DNA of 44,655 nucleotides, taken from a virus. Below are positions 29,521-37,919 of this stretch, piece by piece. Location of the stretch: the IMG/VR virus record IMGVR_UViG_3300028840_004838, positions 1-44,655 of that record. One strand, given 5' to 3'. Position 1 is the first letter of the stretch. Each line of letters starts with the position of its first letter. Position numbers and translations under genes: made by a program. Below the pieces are notes generated by a model. The model was not told the origin of the DNA. It was given only the letters and a program-made list of their open reading frames with translations, and did no database searches.

Positions 29521-29831
29521 TGAAAAAGAAAGACCCATTATTGGAAGGCATTAAAGAAGGAACAATATATGTCATGAAAGCTGTTGCGTTAAAGGATTCT
29601 CACGATAATTTAAAATTTTGTGTGCAACGAGAAGAATGTGAAGTGTTACAGGAAAATATGCGTTGCATTAATACAACCGAAGAATTAGTTCGTGATTTGT
29701 ATTGTCCTTTTTGTGAATCAGAAGATTGGATAATCGTAGGCATTACAAAACACGGAACAATGGTCACTGCAACGATGAAAAAAGAACAAGCCGAAGCTTT
29801 AAATGAAGCTATTGATGAAACAAGATTATGA
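29520..29831 (+). CDS. hypothetical zinc-binding protein
   Basis: 103 residues, TAATG overlap with the deaminase. CPFCESEDW in the C-terminal half together with CVQREEC and C48 may bind zinc. The final helix is acidic. No family recognised; position suggests a nucleotide-metabolism accessory. Confidence 0.7.
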   Translation: MKKKDPLLEGIKEGTIYVMKAVALKDSHDNLKFCVQREECEVLQENMRCINTTEELVRDLYCPFCESEDWIIVGITKHGTMVTATMKKEQAEALNEAIDETRL

Positions 29832-30214
29832 GCCTTTTTATATCATTTTCGTGGACAACTGAACCTTTTCTAAAAGGAGCTAAAACAATGACCAGAAGAT
29901 ACTGGAAATCATCACATGCAGAGAAGTTTCACAAAAACATGCTCATTTCTGCTTATGATAAACTCCCGTTTCGAAATGGAAAAGTAATAGGGCATTTGAA
30001 AATCACAAAAGACCTCTATCAACAAAGAACTAGCGAGCTTTCTGAAGAGGATTTTGAAAAAGAAGGATTACTTTGGATGAGTCAACATAATTTGAAGATT
30101 ATGGGGAAAACGCCAGAAGAATTCTTCGAAGAATGGAAACAAAAAAACGACCTCGTGTGGGTTATTGAATTTGAAAGAAAAGAACCTACAAATTTATCAA
30201 AATATGGGATATAA
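29828..30214 (+). CDS. ASCH/PUA-like domain protein
   Basis: 128 residues. FSWTTEPFLKGAKTMTRRYW matches the ASCH opening (strand, then G-x-K-T-x-T-R-R), and PFRNGKVIGHLKITKDLYQQ matches the following strands. ASCH proteins bind RNA or modified nucleosides. ATGA overlap with the previous gene. Confidence 0.7.
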   Translation: MSLFISFSWTTEPFLKGAKTMTRRYWKSSHAEKFHKNMLISAYDKLPFRNGKVIGHLKITKDLYQQRTSELSEEDFEKEGLLWMSQHNLKIMGKTPEEFFEEWKQKNDLVWVIEFERKEPTNLSKYGI

Positions 30215-30306
30215 TGAGAAAACCAAGATTCGATGAAATATGTATCATTTTTGCTTTAATAGGGGTCGCAATTTATGCCATACTTGCTTTCTTTTTGGTT
30301 AATTAA
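30214..30306 (+). CDS. 30-residue single-TM microprotein
   Basis: Begins by TAATG overlap. Eight polar residues (MRKPRFDE) then one membrane helix (ICIIFALIGVAIYAILAFFL) and VN. Last gene of the operon before the convergent minus-strand gene. Confidence 0.55.
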   Translation: MRKPRFDEICIIFALIGVAIYAILAFFLVN

Positions 30307-30329
30307 AAAAAAGAAAGGTTGAAAACCCC

Positions 30330-30638
30330 TCATTTATTTTCAAAATAATAACGATTTTTAGCTTGTTCTAAATTATCGCCTTCAATAGCTTGAATAGGAA
30401 CTGAACCAACAGGATTATAAAAACCTAATACTTTTTGAGGGTCGTATACTATTTTATAACCTTTATTACGCGAACCTAAACCGCTTTTTATTAAATATTT
30501 ATAAAATTTTTTTGCATCACGTTTTGATTGAAATCTTCCTTCAACTTTTCCTGTTACACCATCATAAGATGAAGTTAGAACCCAATCGCCTTCTTCACTT
30601 TTATAATCAAAATCCTGTTCTTTCAGAATAACCACCAA
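30330..30638 (-). CDS. hypothetical protein, only minus-strand gene
   Basis: 102 residues starting at TTG (30638), VVILKEQDFDYKSEEGDW. The minus-strand TATA box TTATATAAA (30662-30670) is about 28 bases upstream, so the transcript is probably leaderless. The body is beta/alpha (GKVEGRFQSKRDAKKFYKYL) like small single-domain archaeal proteins. Its lone opposite orientation and own promoter suggest a regulator or accessory 'moron' gene. No known family. Confidence 0.7.
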   Translation of the reverse strand: MVVILKEQDFDYKSEEGDWVLTSSYDGVTGKVEGRFQSKRDAKKFYKYLIKSGLGSRNKGYKIVYDPQKVLGFYNPVGSVPIQAIEGDNLEQAKNRYYFENK

Positions 30639-30661
30639 TAATTAATATATCATTTTTTCGG

Positions 30662-30714
30662 TTTATATAATTTTGGAATCTATCTAAATTAGGAAATTTA
30701 AAAAAATATATAAA
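30662..30714. promoter_or_regulatory. divergent promoter region
   Basis: Two TATA boxes back to back: TTTATATAA at 30662-30670, read on the minus strand for the gene ending at 30638, and AATATATAAA at 30705-30714 on the plus strand for the replication operon. The plus transcript would begin near 30735, leaving a leader of about 60 bases before the first SD. An AAATTTAAA-type segment between them could be an operator. Confidence 0.6.
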
Positions 30715-30797
30715 CCCGGTTGACATATCATTTTTTCCCAAAAATCTAATGGATGGATATTGGATTTTTGTTTACTTCAGGTGGTGAGGTATTGAAT

Positions 30798-30950
30798 ATG
30801 AAAACATGTATCAATGAATATATTTTCGCGCTCTTTTACATGATTTTCATAACAGTATTGGTGAGGAAAGATGCAGAAAGAAAGTTTAGAAGGATTCATA
30901 GGACAGGAATTATCAGTTGCTGTACCACACCGAGCATACGGAAAGGATAG
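30798..30950 (+). CDS. possible leader peptide / small TM protein
   Basis: ATG 30798 lies eight bases after GGTGAGG (30783-30789). The 50-residue frame has a membrane-like segment (YIFALFYMIFITVLV) but its last third overlaps the next gene by 80 bases, which is unusual here. It may be a leader peptide that couples translation to 30871. Doubtful. Confidence 0.4.
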   Translation: MKTCINEYIFALFYMIFITVLVRKDAERKFRRIHRTGIISCCTTPSIRKG

Positions 30951-31068
30951 ACCGTTTTATTGGCGTGGTAAATTAAAAGAAATCACTGATGATACGATTA
31001 CACTTGTAACTGAAAAAAACGAAACTATTTTAGTGAAACTTGATTGGATTTTGCAGGTGGTCAAATGA
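30871..31068 (+). CDS. small SH3/Hfq-like beta protein
   Basis: ATG 30871 behind GGTGAGGAAAG. 65 residues with an all-beta pattern (FIGQELSVAVPHR; YWRGKLKEITDDTITLVTEK; ETILVKLDWILQVV) like an Sm/Hfq- or SH3-type barrel. Ends by ATGA overlap with the MCM-like gene, so it opens the replication operon. The fold assignment is from pattern only. Confidence 0.6.
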   Translation: MQKESLEGFIGQELSVAVPHRAYGKDRPFYWRGKLKEITDDTITLVTEKNETILVKLDWILQVVK

Positions 31069-32465
31069 AAAAATTAAGTGAAAAAGACCGCCTCAAGGAA
31101 GAACATAAAAATGCCCAACTTGTAGAAAAACATCGTCTTGGTTCGGAATTCTTACATGATTATCTAAAATTTTTTAATTCATATTCTTACAAAAATGAAA
31201 TGTATGGACGTATTGCATTACATGTTATTCTTGGACAGCGATTAAAAAACGTTCATTATATGTCCGGTAAAAGAAAAATTGATATTCGCGTTCATTTGTT
31301 ATTGATTAAACCTCAAGGAACAGGCAAAGGTGCCGGTTACGGTATCATAAAAGATATAGCAGAAGCGTTACAATTAAATTTTTCATCATTAACGGAATCA
31401 ACCGATGCAGGATTAGTTGGTACAACACAATATGACCCGACATCAAAGGAAACTGTTGTTGTTAATGGTTTGTTATATGATTCCGATATTGTTGGAATGG
31501 AAGAGGCATCAGTTCTTTTTGATATCTCTACTGATTTTTCAAAGAAAAATATGACCTATATGCAAATTGCGATGAATCCGTTAGCTGATGGTTCATGTCA
31601 TATCCAAAAACAATTAGGTAATCATACTATATCGTTTGACCCTCACGCATCATTTCTTTTAATGACATATCCTCCTGATAAATTAGTTGATAAATTAGTG
31701 AAAACAGGATTTATTGACCGTGTGATTCCTGTTTTTGAAAATGTTACATTGGAGGACCGATTAGAGGTCATCAAAAAAATCTCTGAAAACATCAATATAT
31801 CTGATGATGAACAAGCTAAAAAAGAATTTGATGATATTATAGAACGTTTAAAACTTATCATAAAGAAATACCAAAAAGATAATATTAATGTTAAAATACC
31901 AAAAGAAGTACATGAAGCTGTATTAGCTGTTATTGAGGATTTTTCTATTGAAATTTTAACTGCAAGTCCAAAAGCTCGTGATAAATTAGAACATTTCATC
32001 AGTCGTTTGTATGAAAATCTAATGAAACTATCTATTCATCACGCTTTGATTGATTTACGCACTGTTTTAAACATAGGTGATGTCGGTTATGCTCGTCTTC
32101 ATTATTGGAAGATATGGAAAAATCTTATTGTTGTTTTAGAATCATTATTGGTAATTACACCGTATGAACGCGCTCAACGTCATCGAATCATTCGTGATTC
32201 GTTACAGGAATATGACCGTCAGATTAAATTGAAAAAATTTGTGAAACATAAGCTATGGGTACGGCGTACAACAATGGTTGAAAACCTACAGCCGAGATGG
32301 GATAATTGTTCGGTTGAAACCGCTGATAATTGTTTGCAACGTCTTGAAAAATCAAACATCGTCAGCACTTTTACACGTATTTCGGACCTTGAAAAGGATA
32401 AATTCTTTGAAAGGAGATTTTTCGGAAACGTGGCGTATTTGAAAAAAATACGAGATATTGAATAA
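31065..32465 (+). CDS. MCM-like AAA+ replicative helicase (divergent, minimal)
   Basis: 466 residues from ATG 31065 (SD GGTGG). Walker A KPQGTGKG at 82-89; DAGLVGTTQYDP recalls the MCM AGLT block; VVNGLLYDSDIVGMEEAS is motif II-like; AMNPLADGS and FLLMTYPP fit sensor 1; GFIDRVIPVF fits the RFD arginine-finger block. The C-terminal 90 residues look like a winged helix. The N-terminal OB/zinc domain of cellular MCM is missing. Probably the element's own helicase; DUF3987-type proteins are an alternative. Confidence 0.7.
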   Translation: MKKLSEKDRLKEEHKNAQLVEKHRLGSEFLHDYLKFFNSYSYKNEMYGRIALHVILGQRLKNVHYMSGKRKIDIRVHLLLIKPQGTGKGAGYGIIKDIAEALQLNFSSLTESTDAGLVGTTQYDPTSKETVVVNGLLYDSDIVGMEEASVLFDISTDFSKKNMTYMQIAMNPLADGSCHIQKQLGNHTISFDPHASFLLMTYPPDKLVDKLVKTGFIDRVIPVFENVTLEDRLEVIKKISENINISDDEQAKKEFDDIIERLKLIIKKYQKDNINVKIPKEVHEAVLAVIEDFSIEILTASPKARDKLEHFISRLYENLMKLSIHHALIDLRTVLNIGDVGYARLHYWKIWKNLIVVLESLLVITPYERAQRHRIIRDSLQEYDRQIKLKKFVKHKLWVRRTTMVENLQPRWDNCSVETADNCLQRLEKSNIVSTFTRISDLEKDKFFERRFFGNVAYLKKIRDIE

Positions 32466-32488
32466 AACAAAAAAGGAGGAAATATGAA

Positions 32489-33547
32489 ATGGCAAAAATA
32501 CCAGACGACATCAAAGCAGGTATGAAGCAATTGAGTGAAGTAACAAAGATACCAACAAAAGATTTACTCGCTCAATTAAAAGAATTTATAAATACAGACG
32601 AAAACATCATTGCGATGGGAGATAATGAGGAAGCGAAGGAATTCAAGATTCGTTACGCTTGGGCTCTTTTATATCGTCAACATTCCATGACTGGGAATGC
32701 AGTTGATTATTGCATACGCGTCATTAACTCACCAAACCCAAGGAAAATAAAGGTAAAAGGTGATGATACTTATGTTGGTGATTTAGTTGCACTTGCTCGA
32801 CCGATAACGAAAAATGACTCAGGCAAGGAAGAACTTGGTGATGTTCAATACGCCGCTGGAACGTTTTGGCGTGATGGAGCCAAAAACCTCGGAAACCTTG
32901 AACGCAATAAGGTATATCGGACAAAGGTTATCGTAAAGGACAATGCATGGGGAATCAATATAACATCAGACCGTGCAATGTTTACTGAAACGGATGACAA
33001 GATTCCTGAGTTCAAAAAATTCTATGAAAAGGAAATACATCCTAACCTTGAAAGTCTTGTTATCACCATTAATTCAATGGATTTACATGAAAGCGAAAAT
33101 AATACTGATATTCGTATTCTTGAGGCAACCGTCATTGAATCAGAGGTAGGAGAAAGTTCTTCAACAGGACGTGAATTCGGTCGTTACGCTGTAATGGATT
33201 CATCCGTTGTTGGAGGAAGTTACACGATTTTTGTTTCTCCCGAGGAAGTTGAATGGGCTCAAGGTTCAATCATTCGATTTGGTGGTACCGTTAGCGTCAA
33301 CCAAGATACAGGTGATATACGATGGAATAATCATTTTACTGTTCCTACAAAATTTGCTATGCCTAAAAAAATAACTGTTAAATCTGTAGGAAAGGAAGAA
33401 GTTGATGTTGATGATTTGGATGACGATATGGATGACGATATTGATGAAGAGGCAGAAACAACAACAAAAAAGGAAACACCCAAGAAACAAAAGGAAAAAG
33501 CTGAGAAAGAAGAGAACGATGAAGAAGACGGTGATTACGAAATATAA
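32489..33547 (+). CDS. putative SSB/RPA-like protein with acidic tail
   Basis: 352 residues, start ATG 32489 eight bases after AAGGAGGA. N-terminal helical part, then two beta-rich regions that could be OB folds (DTYVGDLVALARPI; GSIIRFGGTVSVNQDTGDIR). The last 60 residues are strongly acidic and Lys-rich, ending DEEDGDYEI, like the protein-docking tails of SSB and phage gp32. Position between helicase and RecA-like ATPase fits. No direct OB motif can be proven by eye. Confidence 0.55.
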   Translation: MAKIPDDIKAGMKQLSEVTKIPTKDLLAQLKEFINTDENIIAMGDNEEAKEFKIRYAWALLYRQHSMTGNAVDYCIRVINSPNPRKIKVKGDDTYVGDLVALARPITKNDSGKEELGDVQYAAGTFWRDGAKNLGNLERNKVYRTKVIVKDNAWGINITSDRAMFTETDDKIPEFKKFYEKEIHPNLESLVITINSMDLHESENNTDIRILEATVIESEVGESSSTGREFGRYAVMDSSVVGGSYTIFVSPEEVEWAQGSIIRFGGTVSVNQDTGDIRWNNHFTVPTKFAMPKKITVKSVGKEEVDVDDLDDDMDDDIDEEAETTTKKETPKKQKEKAEKEENDEEDGDYEI

Positions 33548-33561
33548 AATGAGGAAATAAC

Positions 33562-34626
33562 ATGATGCAAAAAAAGGTCGCTGGCGCAGTGGATGACGAG
33601 CAAGATTTGTGGAAAAAACAACTCGTCAAACCAATTACAATGACCAATTTCATAAAGGAAACAGCTGATACTGAAAAAATGCTTTTGTTTAGCGAAAGCG
33701 GTGCCGGTAAAACTTCGTTTTACCTTGGCATCTTAAAATATCTCAAAAAATCTGGAGTAAATAAAGATGAATTATTGATGTGTATTGTTTATCCTGACAG
33801 AAGTACTGGTATCACAAAAATACAAAAATTGATTCCTCGTGAATTTCTCGATAACATACTTGTATTTCCTGTTAACACATACGAAGAAATGGTATCATCA
33901 ACCGCCGTTGCTGAACAACGATTGAAGGAACATTACAAAAACACCGGAAAATTTGGTTGGTTGGTCATTGAATTACTTGAGGAAAGCTGGCGTTTCACTC
34001 AGGATTATTATTCGAGAAAAGCTTTTGGTGAATCACTCGCTGATTTAATGGCAACAAAACGTCAAGAAGTCAAAGCGATGATGGAATCAAAAGATAAGGC
34101 AGGTAAAGAAACCGCTTACCAAGCACTTGAAGGATACAAGGATTGGGTGACAATAAAATTTTATCATAACTTTAACTGGATTGATAAAATCAAAAAAATG
34201 CCATTCAATGTTGTATTCACCTCTGAAGTCAAAAAGGAAGACAATGAGGATTCTGTATTCTCACAATTGAAATGGAGACCAGCTGGTGAAAAAGACAACA
34301 TACACCGTGTTGACACTGTTTTGTATCTATCACATAAAGGCAATGATTTCTTCATGAAGCCTTTCAAATTAACTGGTTACACACGATTGTATAGTGAACA
34401 AAAAATCACCAGTAAAAACGGATACGAATTGCACCGTCATTCTTGTAGCCGACTTGAGGAATTAGGTTACTGCGTTTCAAAAATAACTGATATTGAAATG
34501 CAAGCAGGAATCAACCCACCAAAAAAGAAGGTCGAACCTGCTGATGAAGAAGAAGAAAAACCAAAAGAACCGAAAGAAGAAAAACAGAAAGAAAAGGAAC
34601 AAAATGAAGATGAATGGGAGTTATAA
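33562..34626 (+). CDS. RecA/Sak4-like ATPase
   Basis: 354 residues. Walker A SESGAGKTSF at 44-53. Strands LLMCIVYPDRS and GWLVIELLEESW may supply Walker B; NVVFTSEVKKE is a sensor-like strand. The layout resembles phage Sak4/RecA-like single-strand annealing or loading ATPases encoded next to SSB. The C-terminus is a long Lys/Glu-rich disordered tail ending EDEWEL. Confidence 0.65.
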   Translation: MMQKKVAGAVDDEQDLWKKQLVKPITMTNFIKETADTEKMLLFSESGAGKTSFYLGILKYLKKSGVNKDELLMCIVYPDRSTGITKIQKLIPREFLDNILVFPVNTYEEMVSSTAVAEQRLKEHYKNTGKFGWLVIELLEESWRFTQDYYSRKAFGESLADLMATKRQEVKAMMESKDKAGKETAYQALEGYKDWVTIKFYHNFNWIDKIKKMPFNVVFTSEVKKEDNEDSVFSQLKWRPAGEKDNIHRVDTVLYLSHKGNDFFMKPFKLTGYTRLYSEQKITSKNGYELHRHSCSRLEELGYCVSKITDIEMQAGINPPKKKVEPADEEEEKPKEPKEEKQKEKEQNEDEWEL

Positions 34627-34628
34627 AT

Positions 34629-35399
34629 ATGAATTTTGAACTCGAACAATCAAAATTAGTTGAAATGTTTGAAAGGCTGATGCTCGTCAATGTTTTTCCA
34701 TCAAGTGTCATATCAACGACAACTGATGGAACATTATTTTCCATACAAAAAGATTCACATGCCCGAGCCCTACGTTTTATTAAATTTAACAAAGGGTTCT
34801 TTAAATCAATCGATGGAAAAGATGAGACGGTTGAAATTGATGTCGAAAAAGCACTAAAACTCATCAAAGCAGTACCACCAAAAGAAGTTTTGAAGGTAAA
34901 TACTGAAGGAAACAAATTTGTTATCGTGTGTAAAAAGAAAAAAATACACCTAACAACGCGTGAACCTGAAGATGAAATCATTAAAGGATTACCATTCGAA
35001 ACTGTTGATGGAGTGCCAGTCATCGGTGAAGGTGTTGACGAAGTAAAACTTGATGTCAATATGAAAATAAAACTTGATGATTTCAAAGCATTCATCAGCG
35101 ATGCAAGTCCACTTAAAACGGAATATTACACGTTTTGCATTAAAAACAAAAAAATCAATGTACGTGTTGGTGATTTGCATGATACGAGTGATGATAGCAC
35201 GTGGAAACCTGACGGTGAAATATTTAAAGGTGAAAAATTAAACGCAATATACACTTTTGGTGTACAACAAATCGGTGATACCTTCCGTGAAGATGTCAAT
35301 ATAAAATTATGCAATGAAGCACCCGCTTGGTTTTACGAAGAAAACGATGATTACATGTTTGGTGTCCTTTTACCGCCTTATGTTGAGGAGGAAGAATAA
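34629..35399 (+). CDS. PCNA-like DNA sliding clamp
   Basis: 256 residues from ATG 34629, normal for PCNA. Repeating clamp pattern: LVEMFERLMLVNVFPSSVIS then a hydrophobic strand series, VDVEKALKLIKAV-like helices (EIDVEKALKLIKAVPPKEVL), IKLDDFKAFISDAS at the second-domain start, and a C-terminal DDYMFGVLLPPYVEEEE that matches the last strand of archaeal PCNA. Lies between the SSB/ATPase genes and the primase. Likely the partner of the many PIP-like peptides encoded in this window. Confidence 0.8.
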   Translation: MNFELEQSKLVEMFERLMLVNVFPSSVISTTTDGTLFSIQKDSHARALRFIKFNKGFFKSIDGKDETVEIDVEKALKLIKAVPPKEVLKVNTEGNKFVIVCKKKKIHLTTREPEDEIIKGLPFETVDGVPVIGEGVDEVKLDVNMKIKLDDFKAFISDASPLKTEYYTFCIKNKKINVRVGDLHDTSDDSTWKPDGEIFKGEKLNAIYTFGVQQIGDTFREDVNIKLCNEAPAWFYEENDDYMFGVLLPPYVEEEE

Positions 35400-35578
35400 T
35401 GAAATGTTCACATTGCAATAGCGAAATAGAATCATGTGATTCCTGTAACGAAGCATTCGATGTCGGTGATACTATCCTTTGTTTGGATGGTGATGTGCAT
35501 CTTTGTGACGACCGGTGCTTTCTCGATTTTGCCAAAGAAATGAATGATATAAATAAAGCAAACGTAGAGGAGGATTAA
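35399..35578 (+). CDS. Cys-rich treble-clef microprotein
   Basis: 59 residues behind GAGGAGGAAG. MKCSHCNSEIESCDSCNEAF, then CLDGDVHLCDDRC: eight Cys plus His, likely two zinc sites. Embedded in the replication operon between clamp and primase, so a replisome accessory is plausible. Confidence 0.7.
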   Translation: MKCSHCNSEIESCDSCNEAFDVGDTILCLDGDVHLCDDRCFLDFAKEMNDINKANVEED

Positions 35579-35833
35579 ATGCCTAAATTAGGATTGAGAA
35601 AAAAACAACCGCATGTCGAAACATCACAATCGACAACTCCGCAACCGCCAGCTCAACCTGAATATACCACATTTATTGTGGGTATATTGCAAGACGATGA
35701 ATTACTCCGTAGGTTCGTTATTGTTGCTTCGACAATGGAAGAAGCGCTCACTAAATTGACCGCGTTTATGCACACTAATCCTATGTTATCAAACGCTAAT
35801 TCCATTGCTATCGAGGAGATAATGGCAATATAA
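35579..35833 (+). CDS. small hypothetical protein
   Basis: 84 residues with SD GAGGAGG. Basic start (PKLGLRKKQP), Pro/Gln/Thr linker, then a small alpha/beta domain (TTFIVGILQDDELLRRFVIV). No recognised family. Part of the replication operon. Confidence 0.7.
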   Translation: MPKLGLRKKQPHVETSQSTTPQPPAQPEYTTFIVGILQDDELLRRFVIVASTMEEALTKLTAFMHTNPMLSNANSIAIEEIMAI

Positions 35834-35842
35834 GTTGGTTTG

Positions 35843-36841
35843 ATGTTTAACGAAACTCCCAGATTTGTTGGTTTCCCAAACCAATTATGGGTTGAAACAA
35901 AATTTGCCTTCGATAATTTTGAACGGATGTTCAAAAATAAGGTACCTTACTTTGTTTCTCCGTTTCGTTATAAAAGAAAAGGCGTACCAATTGTTGACAA
36001 TCTGTTATTTGACATCGATTCATATTTTAGTATCCGTATGCCGTGGAGGAACGTGAAAAAATTGAGTGATTGGTGCTATAAACGTGATATTCCTGTTATA
36101 CAAAACTTTAGCGGAGGTAAAGGATTTCACGCTTTCATTTTATTCAAACCAGTCACTCTTTACACACCACGAGATAAAGTTGATGTTTCAAATTTGATGT
36201 ATTCGATACAAATGCGATTGTCAAAAGAATTAGGACTGGAAGCGTTTGATTCACCTACATATGGACGAATCAGATTTTTAATACGATATCCAACATCAAA
36301 ATATATACGTGCAAATGAAGAAACAGGAAAACTCGAGGAAAATGGTATGTACTGTCGATATCTTACAAATGATGAATTCGATAAAGGATGTAAACATATA
36401 TCGAAACTTGTCAAAGAACCAGGTATCGTTCCACAACCACCAAAAAGTGATATTTCATTACTTCAAATTTCACACCATTTTAAAAATTTCAAGATTATTC
36501 CTCGGAAAGCTGATAACCAAATAAAATTGAAGATAAAACGATTAGGAAATACGGTTCCTAACGTTCCAGCTTTAGGTCTTCCATGTTTACAAGCAATTGC
36601 AACAAATACACATCCCACACATTTTGAACGTGTTGAACTTGTAGCGTGGTTGAAACATCTACAATATACTGATATCGCTATTAATGCGTTCATCAAAAAT
36701 CGTAATTGGACAAGATATCGACCTGGGATAACATCATATCAAATACGAAGTGTCAAACCACGTCCTGTAAAATGTTCTTTTTTGGAAAAATCATATGGAC
36801 ACCTTTGTAAAAATTGTAGTTTCAAAAGGAGGCATTGGTAA
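35843..36841 (+). CDS. primase: PriS catalytic core fused to PriL-CTD-like Fe-S domain
   Basis: 332 residues from ATG 35843. FDID at 56-59 is the metal-binding DxD and SGGKGFH at 90-96 is the nucleotide-binding motif of archaeo-eukaryotic primases. The C-terminal part has PCLQ (C248), then FERVELVAWLKHL, RPGITSYQIRSV and C311, C322, C325. This order matches the 4Fe-4S C-terminal domain of the large subunit PriL (PCM ... H..R ... TxYQV ... C..C). It would start primers without a separate PriL. Confidence 0.8.
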   Translation: MFNETPRFVGFPNQLWVETKFAFDNFERMFKNKVPYFVSPFRYKRKGVPIVDNLLFDIDSYFSIRMPWRNVKKLSDWCYKRDIPVIQNFSGGKGFHAFILFKPVTLYTPRDKVDVSNLMYSIQMRLSKELGLEAFDSPTYGRIRFLIRYPTSKYIRANEETGKLEENGMYCRYLTNDEFDKGCKHISKLVKEPGIVPQPPKSDISLLQISHHFKNFKIIPRKADNQIKLKIKRLGNTVPNVPALGLPCLQAIATNTHPTHFERVELVAWLKHLQYTDIAINAFIKNRNWTRYRPGITSYQIRSVKPRPVKCSFLEKSYGHLCKNCSFKRRHW

Positions 36842-36955
36842 ATGTATTCTAATATTGCTGGGATATCCTTGATAAATATTTTTGAAAACACATCCAACCA
36901 TCCCATCCATAAGAAAAATCAAGGACCCAAAGGCACATTTGGAGGCATCGAATGA
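36842..36955 (+). CDS. 37-residue microprotein
   Basis: ATG 36842 directly after the primase stop, with AAAGGAGG nine bases upstream inside the primase gene. The product starts MYSNIAGISLINIFENTSN and ends by ATGA overlap at the nuclease start. Real translation is likely because of the SD; function unknown. Confidence 0.55.
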   Translation: MYSNIAGISLINIFENTSNHPIHKKNQGPKGTFGGIE

Positions 36956-37620
36956 GAATTTGTGTTGATTATCGTGAAAAGGAAGTCATACCACGATTTA
37001 GACAATTTATCGAAAAAGGTAAATCACCTTTGATAGAAGGTATACAAGTCGGCAATTTTCCTGCTGATGTTCATACACCTGATAATTTGGTTGGTATTGA
37101 ACGAAAGCATACTGATTTCATACAATCAGTATACGATAAACAACTTGAAAAACAATTGATTGAATTAAAAAATAATTTCATTCATCCATACCTCTTTATT
37201 GAATATGATGGAATAAAAGACCTCATCACCAAAAATAAAGGAACAAATCCGAAAATAATTGCAGGTGAATTAGCATCAATTATGGCACGACATCAAGTAA
37301 CCATCATGTTTGTTGGTACGTTATATGTGCCCTTTACGTGTCGTGTCATTGAAAAATTCTATGACTTGAAAAATCCGGTTAAGGAATATAGCCCGATACG
37401 AACCCGTCATAAAAAAGCAAAACGCGAAGCGAGTTCACAGGAAATAAAACTTGATATCATCAGTCGTTTGCCTGGTGTTGGCGCTAAAAAAGGTGTTCAT
37501 TTGTTGGAACATTTTGATTATTCAATAGCAGAAATCACTAAAGCGCCTGTAAGACGAATTATGGAAGTTGAAGGATTTGGAAAAAAATTATCAGAAAAAA
37601 TAAAGGAAGTATTATCATGA
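36952..37620 (+). CDS. ERCC4/XPF-family nuclease with HhH domain
   Basis: 222 residues. RICVDYREKE, then GIERKHTDFIQSVYD: the GDx(n)ERKx3D nuclease motif is present with ERK and D (here VGIERKHTDF). The C-terminal 60 residues (IISRLPGVGAKKGVHLLEHF; IMEVEGFGKKLSEKIKEVL) are a double helix-hairpin-helix. Equivalent to the nuclease half of archaeal XPF/Hef without helicase. Likely cuts branched or flap DNA at the element's forks. Confidence 0.9.
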   Translation: MRICVDYREKEVIPRFRQFIEKGKSPLIEGIQVGNFPADVHTPDNLVGIERKHTDFIQSVYDKQLEKQLIELKNNFIHPYLFIEYDGIKDLITKNKGTNPKIIAGELASIMARHQVTIMFVGTLYVPFTCRVIEKFYDLKNPVKEYSPIRTRHKKAKREASSQEIKLDIISRLPGVGAKKGVHLLEHFDYSIAEITKAPVRRIMEVEGFGKKLSEKIKEVLS

Positions 37621-37919
37621 TGGAAGAAGAAAAATTAATGGATAATGGAACAAAAGTGAGGTTGATATTCTATAGTATTGTATTCAGCATGTTATTCATT
37701 GCATGTCTTGTGATACCGTGTTTGTTTACACAATCAATATACGGACCTATTGTTGGAGGATTGATAGGATTAACCATAATTGGTTTCGTTATCATACAGT
37801 TTTATCCGATATGGTTTGAAGATTATATCAAACGGTTTTGGGAACATCAAAAATTGTTGGAGGAAAGTAAAAATGACTCGAAAGAGAGTGAAACAAAAAC
37901 AAAAGAAGGCTGTTGTTAA
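37617..37919 (+). CDS. two-TM membrane protein
   Basis: 100 residues. Helices LIFYSIVFSMLFIACLVIP and IVGGLIGLTIIGFVIIQFY, then a charged tail ending KTKEGCC. Overlaps AglB by 47 bases in another frame, and ATGA-couples to the nuclease. May assist AglB; not a known subunit. Confidence 0.7.
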   Translation: MMEEEKLMDNGTKVRLIFYSIVFSMLFIACLVIPCLFTQSIYGPIVGGLIGLTIIGFVIIQFYPIWFEDYIKRFWEHQKLLEESKNDSKESETKTKEGCC

